Shown: positions 1 to 8,105 of the stretch, piece after piece
Layout: each line of letters starts with the position of its first letter
Position numbering within the stretch: position 1 is the stretch's first letter
Source of the DNA: Elusimicrobium minutum
Lineage (GTDB): Bacteria; Elusimicrobiota; Elusimicrobia; Elusimicrobiales; UBA9959
Reading direction: 5' to 3'
DNA length: 56,173 nucleotides
NCBI GenBank assembly: GCA_020723765.1
Contig: DYIF01000013.1
Coordinates: 1-56,173 of the forward strand
Made by a program: the position numbers and the translations under genes
Notes under the pieces: model-generated
Seen by the model: the letters and a program-made list of their open reading frames with translations, nothing else
Told to the model about the DNA's origin: nothing
The model's database searches: none

Positions 1-431
1 CTTTTCTTCTTAGGTTTATCTAAGCTTAAGATAATCTTTTTTAAACTGCCTAAAGTTATGTTTGTAACTTTATCTGCTACATAATCTGGGTATTTAGCGC
101 TAAAATTAATGTCATTATCAATTAAGTGGTCTAAGAATAATTTAATGACGGGATGAAGCCTTTCGGCGCAGATAAAGCCTGAAATATAGAATAATGATTT
201 AATAAGCTCTTTTTCTAAGCTGCCATATTTCTTTGGCCTTCCGGGTTTTTTAGTATATTCTTTCTTGCCATTAACAGCTTTATGCCTCTCAAATCGTTTA
301 ATGGCAGTATTACGTTTAACTTGAGTAAGTTTAACATATTCATCTATTAACTTACTTTTGACATCTTTAGACGCATTAAGATAAGAAGGCAATAACTTAT
401 TTAATAGTTCCATATCAAAACCCTTGAGCAT
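1..431 (-). CDS. Transposase, integrase-core type, N-terminal part (runs off the left edge)
   Basis: An open frame on the minus strand starts at an ATG at 431-429, with a clear AGGAGG ribosome binding site just upstream, and stays open to base 1 (about 143 codons); the C-terminus lies outside the window. The N-terminal part looks like a helix-turn-helix region, followed by a basic KKPGRPKKYG stretch and a SGFICAERLHPVIKLFLDHL segment. That arrangement (GRPxKY, then a conserved Leu/Cys/Arg helix) is typical of the DNA-binding half of IS481-like and related rve-domain transposases; the DDE catalytic core is not visible here. It belongs to the IS whose end lies at about 469-533. Family assignment is by recollection of the pattern, so the exact IS family is open. 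Confidence 0.75.
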   Translation of the reverse strand, partial: MLKGFDMELLNKLLPSYLNASKDVKSKLIDEYVKLTQVKRNTAIKRFERHKAVNGKKEYTKKPGRPKKYGSLEKELIKSLFYISGFICAERLHPVIKLFLDHLIDNDINFSAKYPDYVADKVTNITLGSLKKIILSLDKPKKK

Positions 432-468
432 AAAATACCTCCTAAGATTGATATACAAACTTAAGAGG

Positions 469-533
469 TTTCAATGACATATTTTTTATCTAACGACTTT
501 ATCTTCGATGACATTTTTTATTATCTAATGCGA
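469..533 (-). repeat. Insertion sequence end with two tandem TGACAT sub-repeats
   Basis: Bases 482-533 are an exact reverse complement of 56122-56173, so the same IS end occurs at both edges of the window in opposite orientation. Within it, two 25-base imperfect copies (469-493 and 504-528), both carrying TGACAT and ending TATCTAA, lie about 35 bases apart, which looks like paired transposase binding sites. The sequence lies directly upstream of the transposase gene, so this is the 5' end of the element. The outer boundary cannot be placed better than at or just inside 533, where similarity to the other copy stops. Confidence 0.85.
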
Positions 534-603
534 TTCGAAAACAAGTAAAAATTTATTTTGTATAATGTTTGTATACTATAAATTTTTTTATTAAAAGAGT
601 TAT

Positions 604-2154
604 ATGAAAACGATTTTTTTGTCTTTTTTGTTCGGCATTAATTTGTATTCCGATTGCGATAAAGCGAAATTATTGTTTGATGCCGGTAAAAGCGAAGAAG
701 CCGTAGAGCTTTTGAAATCTGACTATGAAAAGTGTTTTGATATTAAAATCGACGCGTTAATTTCTCTCGGAAGATTTCGTGACGCCAAAAAAGAAATATC
801 TCTTTTTCTCCAGAAAAATCCCAAAGATTACGAAAAGACGCTTATTATAGCAAGAATCTCGAGCTGGATTGGAGAATTTAATGAAGCGGTTGAATGGTAT
901 CGGAAAGCCGTTAATTTAAAAAACGACGATTATATTCCCAATCTCGAAATGGCGAGAGTTTTATATTGGGATAAAAAATACAAAGAGGCCGTCCAATCTT
1001 ATGACGAAGCTTATAGGAAAACGGGATTTAAGTGGATAGAGGAAGAGAAATTGGGCAAATTAAAAATGAAAGACGCAAAACCTTGGAGTGGTATTTCCCA
1101 ATTAAAAAAATCTTACGAACTAAATCCTTTTAATTCCGAGGCTCTTTTCGATGTATGCCAGTTTTATTCAAATTCTCTTGTTTATCATAAGGCTCGGCCC
1201 TGTTATGATAGGTTGATTGAAATATCTCCTTATAACGATGCGGCTAAAAGAGCTAAGTCGAAAAACGAAAGGGTTATGAGAGGATTTTCTTTTAACTCAT
1301 ACTTATCGATATGGAACGCCTACGGAGCAGGCAGGATGACGGATGTGGAATATAGAAACGCCGCGATTTCGGCCGAAAAATTTATTTTCGACGGTTTTAA
1401 ATTGGGACTCCATATAGGCAGAGGTTTTTATTATTTTACAAACAACGAAGATGCCAAAGATTTGTCGGTTCAGGCCTTGTCGGAATATAGGCCCGACGAA
1501 AAAACGGTATACGGCGCGGTATTTAAATTTATTCGTATGTATGAAAATTATGATGATAGAAATTCTTTCGATTTTTATTTCGGCAAGGGATTAGAAGAAA
1601 ATCTATTTGCGTCTTTGTCTTACGGTAAAGAAAATATGATAAATAATAAGGATCTTGTAAAAGAGGATTTGAATGTAAAGTATTTAAGAACAAACATCGA
1701 TTGGAATTTGAATGGGAATCTTTCGTTGAATTTCGGTTATAAAAACGGAGATTTAAGCGACGGCAATTCTTCGAATATTTACGGATTTGGGCTTTCTCAC
1801 TTTTTTTCGAGAGAACCTTCTTCTTTTTGGACCGATTTAAAATGGGAAAAACAAAAATATTCTCATACTTCTACAAAGTATTTCGCGCCGTTGTCTTACG
1901 ATGTTTATTCGGTGATGTTTGGATACAAAAGGAATTTTTGGTTCGACGGCCTTTATTACGGCGCCAAAAATAACTTTTACGAAATTAAATGGCGAATATC
2001 GCACGATAATTCTCCCTATATTTCCTCAAACCCGTCCTTCGGCTTATTTTTCGATTTAAATAATAATTTTAATATTAATCTTTTTTATTCTTTTACCGAT
2101 TTTCATTATTATAGGGATAATTATTACGGGGTAGGGTTAATGAAGGTTTTTTGA
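604..2154 (+). CDS. TPR protein with C-terminal outer-membrane beta-barrel (YaiO-like)
   Basis: A short signal peptide (about residues 1-16) leads into helical TPR-like repeats to about residue 215 (for example KAKLLFDAGKSEEAVELLK and WIGEFNEAVEWYRKAV). From about residue 225 to the end the sequence turns into alternating aromatic/polar strands typical of a barrel, and the last residue is Phe, as in outer-membrane proteins recognised by the Bam machinery. TPR plus barrel is the plan of YaiO-family proteins and, functionally, of BcsC, AlgKE and PgaA exporters. The next gene begins at the stop codon and encodes a processive glycosyltransferase, so the likely role (inference) is outer-membrane export of the polymer it makes. 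About 70 bases separate this gene from the IS end, so a promoter must sit close by or within the IS. Confidence 0.75.
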   Translation: MKTIFLSFLFGINLYSDCDKAKLLFDAGKSEEAVELLKSDYEKCFDIKIDALISLGRFRDAKKEISLFLQKNPKDYEKTLIIARISSWIGEFNEAVEWYRKAVNLKNDDYIPNLEMARVLYWDKKYKEAVQSYDEAYRKTGFKWIEEEKLGKLKMKDAKPWSGISQLKKSYELNPFNSEALFDVCQFYSNSLVYHKARPCYDRLIEISPYNDAAKRAKSKNERVMRGFSFNSYLSIWNAYGAGRMTDVEYRNAAISAEKFIFDGFKLGLHIGRGFYYFTNNEDAKDLSVQALSEYRPDEKTVYGAVFKFIRMYENYDDRNSFDFYFGKGLEENLFASLSYGKENMINNKDLVKEDLNVKYLRTNIDWNLNGNLSLNFGYKNGDLSDGNSSNIYGFGLSHFFSREPSSFWTDLKWEKQKYSHTSTKYFAPLSYDVYSVMFGYKRNFWFDGLYYGAKNNFYEIKWRISHDNSPYISSNPSFGLFFDLNNNFNINLFYSFTDFHYYRDNYYGVGLMKVF

Positions 2155-3704
2155 TGGAAAGATTTTTAAAAAATATTAAGATTTTTTCTTTTGTTTCCAT
2201 TATTATAATTTGTTTTTATTTTCTAATCAGAATATTGATATTTTCTTATTCAGATTACGATTTTTTGGAAAAATTATTCGGTGTTTTGCTTCTTATAGGC
2301 GAAACTTATATGCTTATTCACGCTTTCGGTTATATGATTCATATTTTTATGTTGGGTTCGGGGAAAAAAGAGCCGATTAAAAAAGAGATAATTCCCGGGG
2401 AAGAGCCCTCCGTAGCCATAGTAGTGGCGGCAAGACACGAGCCTAAAGAAGTTGTGGAGGGAACGATAGTAACTTTTAAAAATCTGGATTACCCCAATAA
2501 GTCTATTTATTTTTTAGACGATTCTTCCGAACAAAATTATAAAGACGAAGCGGATGAGATAGCAAAAAGACACGGGATAAAAGTTTTTAGAAGATCCGAG
2601 CGCCACGGAGCAAAAGCCGGAATAATAAACGATTTCCTTAAAACCATGACCGAGAAATACATAGCCATTTTCGATGCGGATCAAAACCCTATGCCTCATT
2701 TTTTAAACGAAATAATTCCGATACTCGAGGCCGATCCCAAATTGGCTTTCGTCCAAACCCCTCAGTTTTATACCAATATAGGAGAAAGTCCGGTAGCTAG
2801 AGGCTCCGCTATGCAACAAGCGATATTCTACGAGATAATATGCGAAGGAAAAAACGCATCAGGGTCTATGTTTTGTTGCGGGACCAATGTCGTTTTTAGA
2901 AGAGATGCTTTGTTGGACGTGGGAGGATTTCAAGAAGAATTTATAACCGAAGATTTCGCCACTTCGGTCGAACTTCATATGAAGGGATGGCGTTCCTGGT
3001 ATTATAACCATGTAATAGCCTTCGGGATGGGACATCAAACTCTTCCCGCTTATTTTAAACAGCAGTCTCGCTGGGCAGGGGGAACCATAAGCGTTTTTAG
3101 AAAAGTGATAGTTTCTTTTTTAAAAAATCCTTTTTCTTTGTCTCCGGTTCAATGGTGGGAGTATTTCCTTGCCGGCAGTTATTATTTTTTAGGTTGGGCG
3201 TTTTTCTTCCTTATGATATGCCCTATAGTATTTCTTTTGTTCAATATACCGTCTTTTTTCCTCGCGCCGGAAATATATTTGACCGTTTATTTGCCTTATT
3301 TTTCTCTTACTTTTTTAATATTTTTCGCTTCTATGAAAGAAAGACATTATAATTTTAAACAGGTATACTACGGATTGATACTGGGGACATTATCCTTCCC
3401 TATACTTATGAAGGCCGCCCTTTACGGCCTTTTAGGCAAAAGAATGAGTTTTGTAATTACTACGAAAGGCAAATCCGAGACTATTCCTTTTTTATATTTA
3501 TGGCCTTATTTGATTATGATCAGTCTTAATATAGCGGCCATAGTTTACGGGATTATTCGTTTAGAGTATTCTCCGTACGCGATATCGGTTAACATTTTTT
3601 GGGCTTTTTATCATCTTTTCATATTATCCAAAATATTTTATTTTAACCAGATGCCTGAGATAGGCAGGGAAGAAAAAGCAAGATGGGTAACATTAAAAAA
3701 TTAG
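2154..3704 (+). CDS. Membrane glycosyltransferase family 2, cellulose-synthase-like
   Basis: Two N-terminal membrane segments, a GT2 domain at about residues 85-310 and four or five C-terminal membrane segments. The processive-synthase motifs are all present: FLDDSS near 121, FDADQNP near 174, TED near 264 and QQSRW near 303. The pattern matches BcsA, hyaluronan and mannan synthases, which polymerise a nucleotide sugar and thread the chain through the inner membrane. There is no PilZ domain, so no direct c-di-GMP control is visible. A TTG at 2151 could also serve, but the ATG at 2154 has GAAGG seven bases upstream and overlaps the previous stop by one base (TGATG). The sugar cannot be told from sequence; the GH26-like neighbour hints at a mannose-type or beta-linked glycan. 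Confidence 0.85.
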   Translation: MERFLKNIKIFSFVSIIIICFYFLIRILIFSYSDYDFLEKLFGVLLLIGETYMLIHAFGYMIHIFMLGSGKKEPIKKEIIPGEEPSVAIVVAARHEPKEVVEGTIVTFKNLDYPNKSIYFLDDSSEQNYKDEADEIAKRHGIKVFRRSERHGAKAGIINDFLKTMTEKYIAIFDADQNPMPHFLNEIIPILEADPKLAFVQTPQFYTNIGESPVARGSAMQQAIFYEIICEGKNASGSMFCCGTNVVFRRDALLDVGGFQEEFITEDFATSVELHMKGWRSWYYNHVIAFGMGHQTLPAYFKQQSRWAGGTISVFRKVIVSFLKNPFSLSPVQWWEYFLAGSYYFLGWAFFFLMICPIVFLLFNIPSFFLAPEIYLTVYLPYFSLTFLIFFASMKERHYNFKQVYYGLILGTLSFPILMKAALYGLLGKRMSFVITTKGKSETIPFLYLWPYLIMISLNIAAIVYGIIRLEYSPYAISVNIFWAFYHLFILSKIFYFNQMPEIGREEKARWVTLKN

Positions 3705-4702
3705 TTTTCATTTTTTGGGTTTTAGTTTTTGTTTTAGTTTTCTTTTTTTTAAAAGAAATGGATTTTAGGTTTCCTTGGCAAAAAAAGTATTATTACGAAA
3801 TAAAGAACCCGGGTTGTCTTATGGGGATTATATCCCAGGATTATAAATCGTTATCTTTGCCAACCGGATTTAAAAGTTTTTATTTAGCATGGGGAGACAA
3901 TTTTCCTTATAAAGAGATAAAAAACAAAAAAAATTTCATACTATATATTACTTGGGAACCTTATTTAAAAAAAGAACCTAAAAAATCGATATTGGATAAA
4001 ATAGTTTCGGGAGATTACGACGATTATATAAAAAAAATGGCGGTTTCGATAAAAAATTATAAAGGACCGGTTATTTTAAGATGGGGGCATGAGCCTAACG
4101 GAGATTGGTATTCATGGTCCGGTTTTTATAACGGAAAAAATCCGAATTCGTATAAAAACGCATGGATAAAAGTAGCCGATATCGTAAGAAAAAACGGAGG
4201 GGATAATGTTAAGTTGGTATTTAGCGTAAACGGAGAGGATAAGCCCGATAAACCCTGGAACAGATTTGAAAACTATTATCCCGGAGACGATTATGTGGAT
4301 GCTGTGGGATTGGACATATATAACTGGGGGAAAACTCAAAGCTGGTCCAATTGGAGGTCTCCGGTTTCGGCCATTAAGAAACCTTATGCAAGAGCCGTTA
4401 AAATGGCGCCTTTTAAACCTATTTTCATAACCGAAGTGGGTTCCTGCGAAAAAGGGGGAGACAAATTCGAATGGTTTGAAAGTTTTTTGTCAAAACTTGA
4501 AAATAGATACACGGCGGTAAAAGGTTTTATGTGGTTTGATTACGATAAAGAATGCGATTGGCGAATAAGCGTCTCAGATAAATTAAGAGAACAATATCTT
4601 AATGCCGCGAAAAAAAGAAAATATTTTTCGACGAGTCATGAGATATTGGATTGGTTTTTTAAAGGGAGGGATAATGGCTGTAACGAAAGCCGAACTTATT
4701 AA
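3683..4702 (+). CDS. Membrane-anchored glycoside hydrolase, GH26 (beta-mannanase)-like
   Basis: An N-terminal hydrophobic segment (about residues 5-25) exports or anchors the protein. The rest looks like a TIM-barrel hydrolase: RWGHEPNGDWYSWSG near residue 136 carries the His-Glu-x-Asn-Gly acid/base motif of GH26 mannanases and lichenases, and FITEVGS near residue 250 supplies the expected nucleophile Glu. It overlaps the end of the synthase gene by 22 bases, so translation is coupled. Periplasmic hydrolases co-encoded with polymer synthases (BcsZ, AlgL, PgaB) trim or clear the nascent chain; that role is inferred here. The substrate is not certain. Confidence 0.75.
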   Translation: MGNIKKLVFIFWVLVFVLVFFFLKEMDFRFPWQKKYYYEIKNPGCLMGIISQDYKSLSLPTGFKSFYLAWGDNFPYKEIKNKKNFILYITWEPYLKKEPKKSILDKIVSGDYDDYIKKMAVSIKNYKGPVILRWGHEPNGDWYSWSGFYNGKNPNSYKNAWIKVADIVRKNGGDNVKLVFSVNGEDKPDKPWNRFENYYPGDDYVDAVGLDIYNWGKTQSWSNWRSPVSAIKKPYARAVKMAPFKPIFITEVGSCEKGGDKFEWFESFLSKLENRYTAVKGFMWFDYDKECDWRISVSDKLREQYLNAAKKRKYFSTSHEILDWFFKGRDNGCNESRTY

Positions 4703-4916
4703 AAAAATAGATGAGGCTATTTACAGCGAAGATACCGCCGTTTCAATATATACAAAGCACATAAAAACCGCCGTTTTTTGGAGCGGCCTTAATCCGGAGA
4801 TAAGAGAGCACATAAGAATAGAGCTCGGCATACTCGAGAAAGAATCTATGAGACATAAAAATCTTTTGGAAGATTTGAAGAAAAAAATAGAAAAGGACGA
4901 GAGAAATGTTTTCTAA
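4674..4916 (+). CDS. Small ferritin-like helical protein, first of a pair
   Basis: This 80-residue protein is predicted to be two long helices. I chose the ATG at 4674 because GGGAGG lies five bases upstream; an earlier in-frame ATG at 4602 would overlap the hydrolase gene by 101 bases. Helix 1 has an E-D-x-A pattern (YSEDTAVSIYTKHI) and helix 2 a LEKESMRHKNLL pattern, resembling half of a rubrerythrin/ferritin-like bundle. The usual ExxH metal motif is not exact here (Glu is four before His). It overlaps both neighbours, so it belongs to the same transcript as the exopolysaccharide genes. Function is unknown; iron or peroxide handling is a guess from the fold. Confidence 0.6.
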   Translation: MAVTKAELIKKIDEAIYSEDTAVSIYTKHIKTAVFWSGLNPEIREHIRIELGILEKESMRHKNLLEDLKKKIEKDERNVF

Positions 4917-5127
4917 AGAAGATTACATAAAGTATTTCATACAAATTAAAAATATAGAGAAAAAAATGAGAGATCGTTTCCTGGAATATTCGTACAAAGT
5001 GGAAGATGAAGAGCTTAGGAATTTTTTCGTAAATCTTTATTTCCAGGAAAAAGCCCATTGCAAAATCGTAGATCTTATTTTGAAAGATTTCGGCTACAAA
5101 GAGATAAAAGACTCGGAAAAGAAATAA
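4906..5127 (+). CDS. Small ferritin-like helical protein, second of a pair
   Basis: A 73-residue, two-helix protein overlapping the previous gene by 11 bases. Helix 2 carries FQEKAHCKIVDLIL, an exact ExxH motif as in rubrerythrin-like domains, with a Glu-rich helix 1 (NIEKKMRDRFLEYSYKVEDEE). With the preceding protein it could form one four-helix bundle from two polypeptides, which is inference. There is no rubredoxin-type Cys domain and no signal peptide, so it should be cytoplasmic. It is the last gene of the block; no clear terminator follows before the symporter gene. Confidence 0.6.
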   Translation: MFSKEDYIKYFIQIKNIEKKMRDRFLEYSYKVEDEELRNFFVNLYFQEKAHCKIVDLILKDFGYKEIKDSEKK

Positions 5128-5216
5128 AAACGATTTTGCTTTTATGCTTGGTCTAAGCGGGCATTTAGGTTTCGAATTTTTCGTATAAATTTATGAAATT
5201 TGTTATACTGTTAATT

Positions 5217-6656
5217 ATGAAAATTCCTTTTCACTTTAAAGTTCTTTTGGGATTTTTAGCCGGAATAGTTTTCGGCATTTATTTAAAAAACGATAAAAAT
5301 CTTGAGGTTGGTTTCAAAGAAGAGATAAAAAATTTTAAAAAAATCGAATCCGTATCCTTTTGTTCCAAAGACTGCGTTTCGTTTGGGATTAACGATATAA
5401 AAAAAGATTTTTCAAAGATAGAAAAAGCAGTAAGGCAAAAAGATTTTGAAAGAATGATGATTAAATTTTCAGGAAAAGAAGAAATTTTTTTGGCCGGAGA
5501 TATTAAGTCGGTTAAAATTAAAAGAAACATATACGATTTGTTTGAGGTAATAGGTAAAATATTTATAAGACTTTTGCAGATGATATCCGTGCCTCTCGTT
5601 ATCTCTTCCCTTATAAGCGGGGTGGGAAGCATAGGCGATATGAGAAAATTTAAAAAAATGGCGGTTTTCGCTTTTGTCTTTTATCTCGCATCCACGGTAA
5701 TAGCTATAGTATTCGGTCTTATGCTTGTCAATTATTTAAAGCCCGGAGTTTCTAAAGGTTTTTTAGCGACCGTCGGCGGAATCTCGGCGAATGCCAGTAT
5801 TATTTCCAATTTCGATTTTAAAAATTTTATCATAGAGATCGTTCCTCAGAATCCTTTCAAGGCGATAGTCGAAAACAATATGCTTCAGATAATATTTTTT
5901 TCCATATTTGTCGGCGTAATACTTAATTTGATGGATAGGGAAAAAACAAAAAATTTTATTTCTTTGACCGATACGATATCCGAGATAATGATAAAGATAG
6001 TTATGAATGTTATGAAAATAGCCCCGCTGGCGGTATTCTGTTTGATATCCTCGGTCATAGCGGACGCCGGCGGAGAGATGATAAACAAAATGTTTTTTTA
6101 TATGGCTTTGGTGATAGGCGGCCTTTTGATTTATTTGTTCATATTTTATCCGATTTATTTAAAAGTTTTTTCAAAAACTAAGGTTTTCGATTTTTTTAAA
6201 GGCATAAAAGACGTTATGGCGGTGGCTTTCGGAACCAGTTCCAGCGCCGCCGCTTTGCCCGTTAACTTTGAGTGTTGCGAAGAAAACTTAAAAGTCTCAA
6301 AAACCGTTACGAGTTTTGTCCTCCCGTTGGGGGCTACCGTAAATATGAACGGAACCGCGATGTATCAAGCTATAGCGGCGGTTTTTATAGCTCAGATATA
6401 CGGAATAGAGCTTTCTATTTACCAACAGATTATTATAGTTATAATGGCGGTATCCGCTGCGGTAGGCTCTTCTCCGATACCCGGGGTTGGTATAATAATG
6501 CTTGTTATGATTTTAAATTCGGTTAATATTCCCGCTGAAGGTATCGGGATAATAATAGGAGTGGATAGGATTTTGGATATGTTTAGAACCGTGGTAAATG
6601 TAACGGGGGATAGCGTGGCCTGCGTTATAATAAACGATAGATTTGAAAAGGCTTGA
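5217..6656 (+). CDS. Dicarboxylate/amino acid:cation symporter (DAACS family)
   Basis: A 479-residue multi-span transporter with the family hallmarks: the serine-rich hairpin FGTSSSAAALPV and the NMNGTAMYQ motif in the substrate/cation site, where many relatives have NMDGT. GltP, DctA and GltPh are relatives that import glutamate, aspartate or C4-dicarboxylates with Na+ or H+; the substrate cannot be fixed here. An uncommon feature is about 80 polar residues between the first and second membrane spans (about 22-100). The ATG at 5217 is preferred over 5193: a TATACT -10-like hexamer at 5204-5209 ends seven bases before it and there is no Shine-Dalgarno, suggesting a leaderless mRNA. Confidence 0.85.
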   Translation: MKIPFHFKVLLGFLAGIVFGIYLKNDKNLEVGFKEEIKNFKKIESVSFCSKDCVSFGINDIKKDFSKIEKAVRQKDFERMMIKFSGKEEIFLAGDIKSVKIKRNIYDLFEVIGKIFIRLLQMISVPLVISSLISGVGSIGDMRKFKKMAVFAFVFYLASTVIAIVFGLMLVNYLKPGVSKGFLATVGGISANASIISNFDFKNFIIEIVPQNPFKAIVENNMLQIIFFSIFVGVILNLMDREKTKNFISLTDTISEIMIKIVMNVMKIAPLAVFCLISSVIADAGGEMINKMFFYMALVIGGLLIYLFIFYPIYLKVFSKTKVFDFFKGIKDVMAVAFGTSSSAAALPVNFECCEENLKVSKTVTSFVLPLGATVNMNGTAMYQAIAAVFIAQIYGIELSIYQQIIIVIMAVSAAVGSSPIPGVGIIMLVMILNSVNIPAEGIGIIIGVDRILDMFRTVVNVTGDSVACVIINDRFEKA

Positions 6657-6660
6657 ATTA

Positions 6661-7473
6661 TTATATTTTGATTCCTTCTATCGTTATTATAGTATGTTTA
6701 AAATTTATTTTTCTTTTAGATTTTGATAAGGCTTTTTTAGTTATCTCTATAAGCCCGAAACAACATGGGACTTCCATCGTTACTATTTCAAGCGATTTCA
6801 TTTTTGATTCTTCCAATAATATTTTTATTTTATCCTCATATATGTCAAGGCCCGAATCTAATTTCGGACAGGCTATTATTATTTTTTTGCCTTTTATAAA
6901 ATCTCTATGAAAATTTCCGTATGAAAATGCAGTACAATCCGCGGCGATGATTATGTCGGCGTTTTTGAAATAAGAAGCCGATGGGTTTATTAAATGGAAC
7001 TGAATAGGCCATTGAGAAAGTTCGGATTTTATTTTACCTTTTATTTTTTCGTTTTTTTCGTTCTTTTTTATTTCCTTTGGTTTTGAATGAGGGCAGCCGA
7101 AAGGAATTTCTTCAATTTCTTGTTTTTTTATTTCAATCTTTTGTTTTTTAAGGTATTTTAAGGCCTGGTTGTAATATTCTGTTTGACCGTGTTCTTTTAG
7201 ATGTTTTAGATGCGCTATTATTGTATCTTTTCCGTATCCGATTATATTTTTTAAAGATTCTATTTCGTCGTAAGGTTTTGCATCCCTTTCTTCTATTATT
7301 ATCGCTCCTTGAGGGCATTCTTTTATGCATGCTCCAAGCCCATCGCAGAAGACTTCGTTTATCAGTCTCGCTTTGCCGTTTATCATTTTTATCGCCCCTT
7401 CAGCGCAAGAATTAGCGCATATCCCGCAACCCGTACATTTTTCTTCTATTATCTTTATTATTTTCCTTTTCAT
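6661..7473 (-). CDS. Ferredoxin-domain protein linked to hcp (two iron-sulfur motifs)
   Basis: The N-terminus has a full 4Fe-4S motif (CTGCGICANSCAEG) and a second motif, CDGLGACIKECPQG, in which the second Cys is replaced, so the second cluster may be 3Fe-4S or have another ligand. The remaining ~200 residues contain further Cys (a Cys-Pro-His after EIPFG, AADCTAF, IIACPKLDS, VPCCFGL) and look like a distinct globular domain. Such proteins are often found beside hybrid cluster protein genes and probably carry electrons for redox enzymes; the partner here would be Hcp (inference). It is the last gene of the minus-strand operon, with its start overlapping the Rrf2 stop by one base (TAATG). Confidence 0.75.
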   Translation of the reverse strand: MKRKIIKIIEEKCTGCGICANSCAEGAIKMINGKARLINEVFCDGLGACIKECPQGAIIIEERDAKPYDEIESLKNIIGYGKDTIIAHLKHLKEHGQTEYYNQALKYLKKQKIEIKKQEIEEIPFGCPHSKPKEIKKNEKNEKIKGKIKSELSQWPIQFHLINPSASYFKNADIIIAADCTAFSYGNFHRDFIKGKKIIIACPKLDSGLDIYEDKIKILLEESKMKSLEIVTMEVPCCFGLIEITKKALSKSKRKINFKHTIITIEGIKI

Positions 7474-7871
7474 TATGGCCTCCAGAGGTCTGATATTTTT
7501 ACAGAGGAAAGTTGTTCGTATATCTTATCCTCTATTTCGGATATTTTAAATTTTAATTTGCATTTATGGGAATTTGAGCATATCGGGGTTTTAAATGGAC
7601 ATGAGCCTTTTTTTATTTTTTCAGTAAAAAGATATGTTATGTCCGCAAGCGTTATTTCTCCAAACGGCTTATTAAATTCAAACCCGCCGCCTATGCCTTT
7701 TGTCGATTTTAATATTCCGTTTTTTGAAAGTATTTGAAGTATCTTTCTTAAAAAGGGGTTAGGCGCGTTCATATTCCGGCATATTTCCGTAATAGAAGAC
7801 TTGCCGCCTTTTTCATATATAAATATTAAAGCTCTTATGGCGTAATCCACTTCTTTTTTTATTATTTTCAT
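7473..7871 (-). CDS. Rrf2-family regulator, likely NO or iron-sulfur sensing
   Basis: A 132-residue protein starting with the typical Rrf2 winged helix (MKIIKKEVDYAIRALIFIYE, then helix-turn-helix residues ITEICRNMNAPNPFLRKIL and GGGFEFNKP). A Cys cluster C-x6-C-x5-C (SCPFKTPICSNSHKC) sits where IscR, NsrR and RsrR bind a cluster. Its gene lies in an operon divergent from hcp, and hcp and its neighbours are classic NsrR targets, so it probably represses this region until NO or cluster damage releases it (inference). The likely operator is the palindrome at 9333-9357. It abuts the DUF1858 gene with no gap. Confidence 0.85.
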   Translation of the reverse strand: MKIIKKEVDYAIRALIFIYEKGGKSSITEICRNMNAPNPFLRKILQILSKNGILKSTKGIGGGFEFNKPFGEITLADITYLFTEKIKKGSCPFKTPICSNSHKCKLKFKISEIEDKIYEQLSSVKISDLWRP

Positions 7872-8096
7872 CTAAAACTCCAATTCAAAACCCGCTTTTT
7901 TAAATTCTTCTTTAATCTTTTCTTTATCTATATTTAAATATTCGCTTCCTTTTCTTAATGTCATTATTTTGGCGTGAGTATTTAGCATGGCTTCGTTTTT
8001 TACTCCGGAAAAACCCAGGTTATATAAAACTTCTTTTAAAGTCGGGTTTTCCTTTATTATTTCATATAATGTCGAATCTGGGTTTATTTTTTTCAT
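7872..8096 (-). CDS. DUF1858 domain protein
   Basis: A 74-residue protein matching the DUF1858 pattern: an N-terminal TLYEIIKENPTLKEVLYNLGF segment that in family members precedes a Cys and sits near hybrid cluster, DUF438 or ScdA-like repair proteins. Here no Cys is present in the whole protein. It lies ten bases after the DUF438 gene and directly before the Rrf2 gene, in one operon. In other proteins DUF1858 is fused to DUF438 or hemerythrin domains, so the separate gene is probably a partner of the next protein. Function unknown. Confidence 0.8.
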   Translation of the reverse strand: MKKINPDSTLYEIIKENPTLKEVLYNLGFSGVKNEAMLNTHAKIMTLRKGSEYLNIDKEKIKEEFKKAGFELEF

Positions 8097-8105
8097 AATT
8101 TCCTC

